Shown here: positions 57,432-64,000 of the stretch, piece by piece
Layout of the letters: the number at the start of each line of letters is the position of its first letter
Numbering within the stretch: position 1 is the first letter of the stretch
NCBI RefSeq assembly: GCF_002954615.1
Contig: NZ_MSCJ01000001.1
Span: forward strand, 1,860,001-1,924,000
Reading direction: 5' to 3'
DNA from: Photobacterium angustum
GTDB lineage: Bacteria > Pseudomonadota > Gammaproteobacteria > Enterobacterales > Vibrionaceae
Length of the DNA: 64,000 bases
Translations under genes and position numbers: made by a program
Notes under the pieces: generated by a model
What the model saw: only the letters and a program-made list of their open reading frames with translations
The model's database searches: none
Told to the model about the DNA's origin: nothing

Positions 57432-58304
57432 TTACCAGTTAGTTACTTCACGTAACGCCTTACCGATATCTGCTAGACTTTTTACTGTCTTAACACCTGC
57501 TTCTTCAAGTGCAGCAAATTTATCTTCAGCCGTTCCTTTACCGCCAGAGATAATAGCACCTGCGTGACCCATACGCTTACCAGGAGGCGCTGTAACACCC
57601 GCAATGTAAGAAACAACAGGTTTTGTCACGTTCTCTTTAATGTAAGCTGCCGCTTCTTCTTCAGCAGTACCACCGATTTCACCAATCATTACAATCGCTT
57701 CTGTCGCTGGATCTTTTTCAAACATCTCAAGGATATCAATGAAATTTGAACCTGGGATTGGATCACCACCGATACCTACACATGTAGATTGACCAAAGCC
57801 TTCATCTGTTGTTTGCTTAACCGCTTCGTAAGTCAATGTACCTGAACGCGATACGATACCTACTTTACCTGCCTTATGGATATGACCTGGCATGATACCA
57901 ATCTTACACTCATCAGGTGTAATAACACCCGGACAGTTAGGACCAATCATACGAACGCCAGCTTCATCAAGGCGAACTTTAACATCTAGCATATCCAGTG
58001 TTGGAATGCCTTCTGTAATCGTTACGATAAGCTCGATACCAGCATCAATTGCTTCTAAGATTGCGTCTTTACAAAACGGCGCGGGTACATAGATAACTGT
58101 CGCTGTTGCACCAGTCACTTCAACTGCTTCACGTACCGTATTAAATACAGGTAAGCCTAAGTGTGTTGTTCCGCCTTTACCAGGAGAAACACCACCAACC
58201 ATTTGTGTTCCGTACTCAATCGCTTGCTCTGAGTGGAATGTACCTTGTCCGCCAGTAAAACCCTGACAAATCACTTTCGTATCTTTATTAATTAAAACTG
58301 ACAT
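57432..58304 (-). CDS. sucD: Succinyl-CoA synthetase alpha subunit SucD
   Basis: SucD binds CoA and carries the phosphohistidine of succinyl-CoA synthetase, which makes ATP or GTP from succinyl-CoA in the TCA cycle. The 290 residues match E. coli. The CoA Rossmann domain begins with [14 protein letters not shown]. The phosphorylated His is His247 in [10 protein letters not shown]. Its ATG overlaps the sucC stop by one base, and a terminator follows, so it ends the sdh–suc unit. Confidence 0.98.
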   Translation of the reverse strand: MSVLINKDTKVICQGFTGGQGTFHSEQAIEYGTQMVGGVSPGKGGTTHLGLPVFNTVREAVEVTGATATVIYVPAPFCKDAILEAIDAGIELIVTITEGIPTLDMLDVKVRLDEAGVRMIGPNCPGVITPDECKIGIMPGHIHKAGKVGIVSRSGTLTYEAVKQTTDEGFGQSTCVGIGGDPIPGSNFIDILEMFEKDPATEAIVMIGEIGGTAEEEAAAYIKENVTKPVVSYIAGVTAPPGKRMGHAGAIISGGKGTAEDKFAALEEAGVKTVKSLADIGKALREVTNW

Positions 58305-59470
58305 TATTTACCCTCCGCTGCAGCAACAACTTTTTCCGCCGCTTCTGTTAACGAAGTCGCAGCAATAATATTAAGACCACTATCTGCAAGTTTCGCCGCA
58401 CCTACTTCTGCGTTGTTACCTTCAAGGCGAACAACAACTGGTACTTTAACGCCAACTTCTGCAATAGCGCCGATGATGCCATCAGCAATCAAATCACAAC
58501 GTACAATACCACCGAAGATATTAACCAATACGGCTTTTACATTGCTATCAGAGAGGATAATTTTAAATGCTTCAGTAACACGCTCTTTCGTTGCACCGCC
58601 ACCTACATCAAGGAAGTTAGCCGGCTGTCCACCATGCAGGTTAACGATATCCATCGTACCCATTGCAAGGCCTGCGCCATTGACCATACAGCCAATGTTT
58701 CCGTCGAGTGCAACGTAATTTAATTCCCACTGTGCAGCATGTGCTTCACGCTCATCTTCTTGAGATGGATCATGCATTTCACGTAGCTTAGGCTGGCGAT
58801 ACATTGCGTTAGAATCGATATTAATCTTACCGTCTAGGCACAATAGGTTATTATCACCCGTGATAACTAGTGGGTTAATTTCAAGCAATGCAAGATCATA
58901 TTCAGCGAACATATTCGCTAAGCCCATAAAGATCTTAGTAAATTGTTTAATCTGATCGCCTTTCAGACCCAGTTTGAATGCCAGCTCACGTCCTTGGTAT
59001 GGCTGAGGCCCAACCAATGGATCAATCGCTGCTTTATGAATAAGTTCAGGTGTCTCTTCTGCTACTTTTTCAATTTCCACACCACCTTCAGTTGATGCCA
59101 TGAAAACGATACGACGAGAGCCACGATCAACCACTGCACCTAAGTACAACTCATTGGCAATATTAGATGCTTCTTCAACTAATATTTTTGTTACTGGCTG
59201 ACCATTAGCATCTGTTTGATAAGTTACTAGATTTTTACCTAGCCAGTTTTGAGCAAACTGTTTAATACCATCTTTGGTTTCATGTAATTCCACACCGCCC
59301 GCTTTACCGCGACCACCAGCGTGAACCTGACATTTAACTACCCACTTACTACCACCAATTTTACCTGCCGCTTCTGCCGCCTGTTGTGGCGTATCGCAAG
59401 CGTAACCTTCTGGTACTGGTAAACCATATTCAGCGAATAGCTGTTTTGCCTGATATTCGTGCAAATTCAT
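58304..59470 (-). CDS. sucC: Succinyl-CoA synthetase beta subunit SucC
   Basis: SucC is the ATP-grasp subunit that binds nucleotide and forms the active site with SucD. It begins [20 protein letters not shown], has [17 protein letters not shown] (nucleotide binding) and [12 protein letters not shown], and ends with [15 protein letters not shown] and [11 protein letters not shown]. The 388 residues equal E. coli. It overlaps sucD by one base and follows sucB after 147 nt. Confidence 0.98.
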   Translation of the reverse strand: MNLHEYQAKQLFAEYGLPVPEGYACDTPQQAAEAAGKIGGSKWVVKCQVHAGGRGKAGGVELHETKDGIKQFAQNWLGKNLVTYQTDANGQPVTKILVEEASNIANELYLGAVVDRGSRRIVFMASTEGGVEIEKVAEETPELIHKAAIDPLVGPQPYQGRELAFKLGLKGDQIKQFTKIFMGLANMFAEYDLALLEINPLVITGDNNLLCLDGKINIDSNAMYRQPKLREMHDPSQEDEREAHAAQWELNYVALDGNIGCMVNGAGLAMGTMDIVNLHGGQPANFLDVGGGATKERVTEAFKIILSDSNVKAVLVNIFGGIVRCDLIADGIIGAIAEVGVKVPVVVRLEGNNAEVGAAKLADSGLNIIAATSLTEAAEKVVAAAEGK

Positions 59471-59578
59471 GATGTTCTATCCGTTTTCTTATCCCTTTGG
59501 GACTTGTTATATCCATACGAGGTACTCTTGGGAACCTCTTCGTGATTAGATTTGGCTATTTGACTTAATGTCAGTAAC

Positions 59579-59607
59579 AGGCTGAATAATGAGCATTTAT
59601 CCAGCCT
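59579..59607 (-). repeat. Hairpin after sucB in the sucB–sucC gap
   Basis: AGGCTG and CAGCCT close a stem extended by AT pairs around a 4–6-nt loop, beginning about 11 nt after the sucB stop. No T tract follows on the minus strand, so it is more likely an mRNA processing or stability stem than a terminator. Confidence 0.5.
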
Positions 59608-59617
59608 ATTTACCAAA

Positions 59618-60823
59618 TTATACGTCTAGTAGTAGACGCGTTGGATCTTCAAGTAACTCTTTAATCGTTACTAAGTAACCTACTGATTCACGACCATCAA
59701 CTAAACGGTGGTCGTAAGATAACGCAAGGTACATCATAGGCAAGATTTCAACTTGTCCATTCACCGCCATTGGGCGATCTTGGATTTTATGCATACCTAA
59801 AATCGCAGCTTGTGGTGGATTAATGATCGGCGTCGACATCAATGAGCCAAACACACCACCATTAGTGATCGTAAAGTTACCACCGGTTAAATCTTCAACA
59901 GTTAACTTGCCGTCACGACCTTTAATTGCAAGTTCACGAATACCCTTCTCAATTTCAGCAAGGCTTAGCTTATCGCAATCACGTAGAACAGGTGTTACCA
60001 GACCACGAGGTGTTGATACTGCAATGCTTACATCAAAGAAGTTGTGATAAACAATATCGTCACCATCAATAGATGCATTTACTTCTGGGTAACGCTTTAG
60101 TGCTTCAACCACAGCTTTTACGTAGAAAGACATAAAGCCAAGACGAATACCATGACGTTCTTCGAAGACATCTTTGTATTGCTTACGAAGATCCATGATC
60201 GGTTTCATGTTCACTTCGTTAAACGTTGTTAACATCGCCGTGCTATTTTTAGCTTCAAGCAGACGCTCAGCTACACGCTTACGTAAACGTGTCATAGGCA
60301 CACGTTTTTCGCTACGGTGCGCTAGTGGCGCATCGACAACAGGTGCTTTCGTCACAGCAGGTGCTGATTGATTCTTTAAGTATGCTTCTACATCTTCTCG
60401 AGTAATGCGACCACCAACACCAGAGCCTTTAACAGCACCAGCATCAATACCATGCTCGCTTAACAAACGACGAACTGCAGGGCTTAATGCTTCACTTGTT
60501 TCTTCTGTTAAAGAGGCAGTGTTACGCTTATTCGGTGACGCTTCAGCTTCTGTTGGTAAATCTTTTGTTGGTTCACCAGCAACTGCGCCAACTTTGATTT
60601 TACCAATCAACTGTTTGGTAAGAACAGTCGTACCTTCACCTTCAAAAATAGCTTCTAACACGCCATCTTCAGGAGCTGGAACTTCAAGTACTACTTTATC
60701 TGTTTCAATATCAACCAGTACCTCATCACGAGATACGGCATCGCCAGGTTGTTTGTGCCAAGTGGCAACGGTTGCGTCAGCCACAGATTCCGGGAGGTCG
60801 GGAACCAGAATTTCGATTGTCAT
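59618..60823 (-). CDS. sucB: Dihydrolipoyllysine succinyltransferase SucB (2-oxoglutarate dehydrogenase E2)
   Basis: SucB is the lipoyl-bearing core of the 2-oxoglutarate dehydrogenase complex. The N-terminal lipoyl domain has the modified Lys43 in [11 protein letters not shown]. The peripheral subunit-binding domain is [21 protein letters not shown] … [12 protein letters not shown]. The catalytic domain has His372 and Asp376 in [11 protein letters not shown]. Its 401 residues are close to E. coli (405). It follows sucA by 27 nt. Confidence 0.98.
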   Translation of the reverse strand: MTIEILVPDLPESVADATVATWHKQPGDAVSRDEVLVDIETDKVVLEVPAPEDGVLEAIFEGEGTTVLTKQLIGKIKVGAVAGEPTKDLPTEAEASPNKRNTASLTEETSEALSPAVRRLLSEHGIDAGAVKGSGVGGRITREDVEAYLKNQSAPAVTKAPVVDAPLAHRSEKRVPMTRLRKRVAERLLEAKNSTAMLTTFNEVNMKPIMDLRKQYKDVFEERHGIRLGFMSFYVKAVVEALKRYPEVNASIDGDDIVYHNFFDVSIAVSTPRGLVTPVLRDCDKLSLAEIEKGIRELAIKGRDGKLTVEDLTGGNFTITNGGVFGSLMSTPIINPPQAAILGMHKIQDRPMAVNGQVEILPMMYLALSYDHRLVDGRESVGYLVTIKELLEDPTRLLLDV

Positions 60824-60850
60824 ATCGGTTTTGTCCTTTTTGTTCCAGTT

Positions 60851-63682
60851 CTAATTATTATTTTGCTCTTGAGGAGCAATTGTTAAAGCGTCTTCTATAA
60901 GTGCTTTTTGTTGTTTCAAATGCACCGACATGTAACCTACCGCCGGTGAGGCTGATGCTGGACGTCCGGCATAACTTAAACGCGCACCAGCTGGTAACGC
61001 AGAATAGAAGTTATGTTGACTTGAATACCACGCGCCTTGGTTTTGCGGCTCTTCTTGACACCAAACAAAATCAGTAACGTGCTTATATTCAGCAATTGCA
61101 GCTTCAACGTCTTCTTTCGGGAATGGGTACAGTTGCTCAATACGAACAATCGCCACATCCTCTTGTTCATTCTTGCGGCGTTGCTCCAGTAAATCGTAAT
61201 AAACTTTACCTGAACAGAAAACCACACGTTTCACTTTATTAGGTGCTAAATCATCAATTTCAGCAATCGCAGGTAAGAAAGTACCGTTAGCTAAATCGTC
61301 TAACGTAGACGTACATAGCGGATGGCGCAGCAATGATTTTGGCGACATTACAATTAATGGTCGACGCATTGGACGAACCACTTGACGACGTATCATGTGG
61401 TAAACCTGTGCAGGTGTTGATGGAACAACGACTTGCATATTTTGCTCTGCACACAATTGTAAGTAACGCTCTAAACGTGCCGATGAGTGCTCTGGGCCTT
61501 GACCTTCATAACCATGTGGTAGCAGCATGGTTAAACCACACATACGCCCCCATTTTTGTTCACCAGAACTGATGAATTGGTCAATCACAACTTGAGCACC
61601 ATTGGCAAAATCACCAAATTGCGCTTCCCATACCGTCAAACCACTAGGCTCAGCCGTTGCGTAACCATATTCAAAGGCTAATACCGCTTCTTCAGATAAC
61701 ACTGAGTCGATCACTTCAAACGGACCTTGTCCATTGTGAAGATTAGCTAACGGCACGTAAGTACTAGCATCTTCTTGGTTATGCAGTACAGCATGACGAT
61801 GGAAGAATGTACCACGACCAGAATCTTGGCCTGTAATACGAATACGATTACCTTCGTCAACTAATGTGGCATAAGCCAATGTTTCAGCCATGCCCCAATC
61901 AAACGCTTTTTCACCCGCAATCATAGCTACGCGATCGTTATATAGCTTTTGAACACGGCTCTGTAAAACATGACTATCTGGATATTGGCAAAGGCGAGCA
62001 CCTAACTCTTTTAAACGCTCAACTGGCACTTTGTTATTCCAATCAACTGTCCAGTCATGGCCTAAGTACGGTGACCAATCAACTGTATGAAGATGCATTG
62101 GACGCCATTCTTTTACCACACACTCGCCACGATCTAACGCATCACGATATTCATTGACTAAGCTCGTTGCTGTATCTAAACCAAACACGCCAGTGTCGGT
62201 TAGATAATCTGCATAAATCTTACGAGGCGTAGGATGCTTTTTGATCTTTTGGTACATAAGAGGCTGAGTTGCATTCGGCTCATCCGCTTCATTGTGACCA
62301 TGACGACGGTAACAAACCAAATCAATAACAACATCACGCTTAAATTCATTACGGAAATCAAACGCAAGTCGAGTTACAAAAGCAACCGCTTCAGGATCAT
62401 CAGCATTAACGTGGAAAATAGGTGACTGCACCATCTTAGCGATATCAGTACAGTATTCTGTCGAACGTGTATCATTTGGATTAGAAGTCGTAAAACCAAC
62501 TTGGTTATTGACGACAATACGAATAGTACCGCCAACACCATAACCACGCGCTTGGGACATATTGAACGTCTCAGCAACGACACCCTGTCCAGCAATCGCT
62601 GAATCACCATGGAGTGTAATAGGTAATACTTTAGATCCAGTATCATCACCTAAGCGATCTTGACGAGCGCGTACAGAACCCACAACAACTGGGTTTACAA
62701 TTTCAAGGTGAGATGGGTTAAAGGCAAGAGCAAGGTGAACATCGCCACCTGGTGTAGCAAAATCTGCAGAAAAGCCTTGGTGATATTTTACATCACCCGT
62801 ACCCCAGCTTTCGCCGTGCTTACCTGCAAACTCATCAAATAAGTCTTGTGGCTTTTTACCTAATACATTAACTAACATGTTTAGGCGACCACGGTGGGCC
62901 ATGCCAATAACAACTTCGCGTACACCTTGAGAGCCAGCATGACGGATCAGCTCTTTCATCATTGGAATAAGCGCATCACCGCCTTCTAATGAGAATCGCT
63001 TAGCACCAGGGAATTTCGCGCCTAAATAACGCTCAAGACCTTCAGCTGCGGTCAATTCATCAAGAAATGAAAGTTGCTCTTCTTGTGAGAAGGAACCGTG
63101 CCCCATTACCGATTCAAGACGTTGTTGGATCCAACGCTTTTCCTCAGTATCTGTGATGTGCATGTATTCTGCACCAATAGAGCCACAGTATGTTTTCTTT
63201 AACGCAGCATAAATTTCAGAAAGCTTCATGGTCTCTTGACCAACAGCAAACGAGCCTACGTTAAATGTTTCATTAAAATCTTCATCAGTAAGATTATGGA
63301 ATGCTGGATCAAGATCTGGAACTAAATCACGCTGCCATAATCCTAATGGATCAAGTTTTGCATTTTGATGCCCACGGAAGCGGTATGCATTAATAAGTTG
63401 CAATACCTTTACTTGTTTCGCATCAACATCTGGATCACTGACGGTAGCACTTAAAAAGTTGGTTTCTTTCGCTAAACGTCGGAAATAATCACGAACGCGT
63501 GAATGAGGTTGTTCTACAGCAGTCTCATTGACTACCGGTAATTCAACGAAAATATCACGCCATTGCTCGTCAACTAATTCTGGGTCGCTAAGATACAACT
63601 CGTAGAGATCTTCTACGTAAGTCGCATTGGCGCCAGCTAAATGTGAAGACTCAAGCCATGCCTTCATAACGCCGTTCTGCAT
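60851..63682 (-). CDS. sucA: 2-oxoglutarate dehydrogenase E1 component SucA
   Basis: SucA is the thiamine-diphosphate E1 enzyme that decarboxylates 2-oxoglutarate and passes the succinyl group to SucB lipoate. The 943 residues are near E. coli (933). It has the N-terminal E2-binding region (YVEDLYELYLSDPELVDEQW), active-site His in GMAHRGRLNMLVNVLGK and NPSHLEIVNPVV, and the ThDP motif region GDSAIAGQGVVAETFN. C-terminal signatures include LPHGYEGQGPEHSSARLER and VWCQEEPQNQGAW. It follows sdhB by 117 nt. Confidence 0.98.
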   Translation of the reverse strand: MQNGVMKAWLESSHLAGANATYVEDLYELYLSDPELVDEQWRDIFVELPVVNETAVEQPHSRVRDYFRRLAKETNFLSATVSDPDVDAKQVKVLQLINAYRFRGHQNAKLDPLGLWQRDLVPDLDPAFHNLTDEDFNETFNVGSFAVGQETMKLSEIYAALKKTYCGSIGAEYMHITDTEEKRWIQQRLESVMGHGSFSQEEQLSFLDELTAAEGLERYLGAKFPGAKRFSLEGGDALIPMMKELIRHAGSQGVREVVIGMAHRGRLNMLVNVLGKKPQDLFDEFAGKHGESWGTGDVKYHQGFSADFATPGGDVHLALAFNPSHLEIVNPVVVGSVRARQDRLGDDTGSKVLPITLHGDSAIAGQGVVAETFNMSQARGYGVGGTIRIVVNNQVGFTTSNPNDTRSTEYCTDIAKMVQSPIFHVNADDPEAVAFVTRLAFDFRNEFKRDVVIDLVCYRRHGHNEADEPNATQPLMYQKIKKHPTPRKIYADYLTDTGVFGLDTATSLVNEYRDALDRGECVVKEWRPMHLHTVDWSPYLGHDWTVDWNNKVPVERLKELGARLCQYPDSHVLQSRVQKLYNDRVAMIAGEKAFDWGMAETLAYATLVDEGNRIRITGQDSGRGTFFHRHAVLHNQEDASTYVPLANLHNGQGPFEVIDSVLSEEAVLAFEYGYATAEPSGLTVWEAQFGDFANGAQVVIDQFISSGEQKWGRMCGLTMLLPHGYEGQGPEHSSARLERYLQLCAEQNMQVVVPSTPAQVYHMIRRQVVRPMRRPLIVMSPKSLLRHPLCTSTLDDLANGTFLPAIAEIDDLAPNKVKRVVFCSGKVYYDLLEQRRKNEQEDVAIVRIEQLYPFPKEDVEAAIAEYKHVTDFVWCQEEPQNQGAWYSSQHNFYSALPAGARLSYAGRPASASPAVGYMSVHLKQQKALIEDALTIAPQEQNNN

Positions 63683-63799
63683 TATTTTCCCTTAACCACT
63701 AGTTATCGCCGTTTACACCGATTGTTTAATCAGAGCATTAAGGCCGGATCAATTACTCATTCATTGAATTAACGTCACCGGCATATCGATATTATTTTT

Positions 63800-64000
63800 T
63801 TATACTGCTCGTTTAAGCAGCATTGATTTAATGTGACCAATCGCTTTTGTTGGATTTAGTCCTTTAGGACAAACATTTACACAGTTCATTATGCCATGGC
63901 AACGAAAAACACTAAATGCATCATCAAGATTTGATAATCGTTCATCTGTTGCTGTATCACGGCTATCAATTAACCATCGATATGCTGCCAATAAGCCTGC
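63800..64000 (-). CDS. sdhB: Succinate dehydrogenase iron–sulfur subunit SdhB, 3' part only
   Basis: The frame is open to the window edge and encodes the last 67 residues of Sdh[17 protein letters not shown] and the Cys-rich [19 protein letters not shown] ligate the [4Fe-4S]/[3Fe-4S] clusters. The N-terminal ferredoxin domain lies outside. An in-frame TTG at 63991 is internal, not a start. SdhB links SDH to the suc genes, as in the sdhCDAB–sucABCD arrangement. Confidence 0.97.
   Translation of the reverse strand, partial: AGLLAAYRWLIDSRDTATDERLSNLDDAFSVFRCHGIMNCVNVCPKGLNPTKAIGHIKSMLLKRAV

Overview
The window is a 64 kb, AT-leaning stretch of a gammaproteobacterial chromosome, almost certainly Vibrionaceae and most like Photobacterium or a close relative. 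This rests on protein similarity and on conserved neighbourhoods: adhE–ychE, hisLGDCBHAFI, ycgL–mltB beside minCDE, yoaA–tsaB–yeaY–fadD–rnd, yecM–argS, mepM–znuA facing znuCB, and sdhB–sucABCD. The genus is inferred from memory of sequences; no search was run. I see no rRNA, tRNA, CRISPR array, prophage or complete insertion sequence. Most of the window is core genome.

Layout. 1–4.3 kb: the end of cmoB, then a three-gene cell-envelope cassette (lipoprotein retropepsin-like protease, 7TM protein with an inactive transglutaminase domain, ATP-grasp ligase). 4.4–5.8 kb: a hypothetical protein and a degenerate SDR. 5.9–9.3 kb: adhE with a long regulatory region carrying FNR-like and CRP-like sites. 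9.3–14.3 kb: a co-directional membrane cluster of ychE, a voltage-gated K+ channel with a C-terminal zinc ribbon, a membrane-anchored ATPase and an MscS-type channel. 14.4–20.3 kb: cysS, ppiB, lpxH, a TSUP permease, an EAL/HDOD protein and ychJ. 20.6–27.9 kb: the his operon behind a leader peptide and attenuator. 28–31.4 kb: tdk, an NhaC-family permease (predicted lysine transporter LysW) behind a lysine riboswitch, and hns. 31.6–36.1 kb: mltB, ycgL, minCDE and rnd. 36.3–42.7 kb: fadD, an alpha/beta hydrolase, yeaY, a small hypothetical, tsaB and yoaA. 42.9–47.9 kb: purU, yecM, argS, a DUF924 protein and a HIT protein. 48–50.7 kb: feoABC under a Fur box. 51–55.2 kb: mepM–znuA divergent from znuCB, with two Zur-type palindromes between them. 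55.3–57.4 kb: a Tat-exported PhoX-type lipoprotein. 57.4–64 kb: sucDCBA and the 3' end of sdhB.

How the parts work together. Metal supply is prominent: Fur-controlled ferrous iron uptake lies close to Zur-controlled zinc uptake, and the peptidoglycan endopeptidase mepM appears to share the znuA transcript. Amino-acid control uses RNA twice: translation-coupled attenuation for histidine, and a lysine riboswitch whose expression platform appears to hide the start region of lysW. Most transcription units are separated by clear intrinsic terminators, many of them bidirectional between convergent genes.

The least-described pieces are the retropepsin/7TM/ATP-grasp cassette, the ATPase–MscS pair beside the zinc-ribbon K+ channel, two long inverted repeats with about 40-nt AT-rich loops (upstream of argS and upstream of phoX), and the degenerate SDR.
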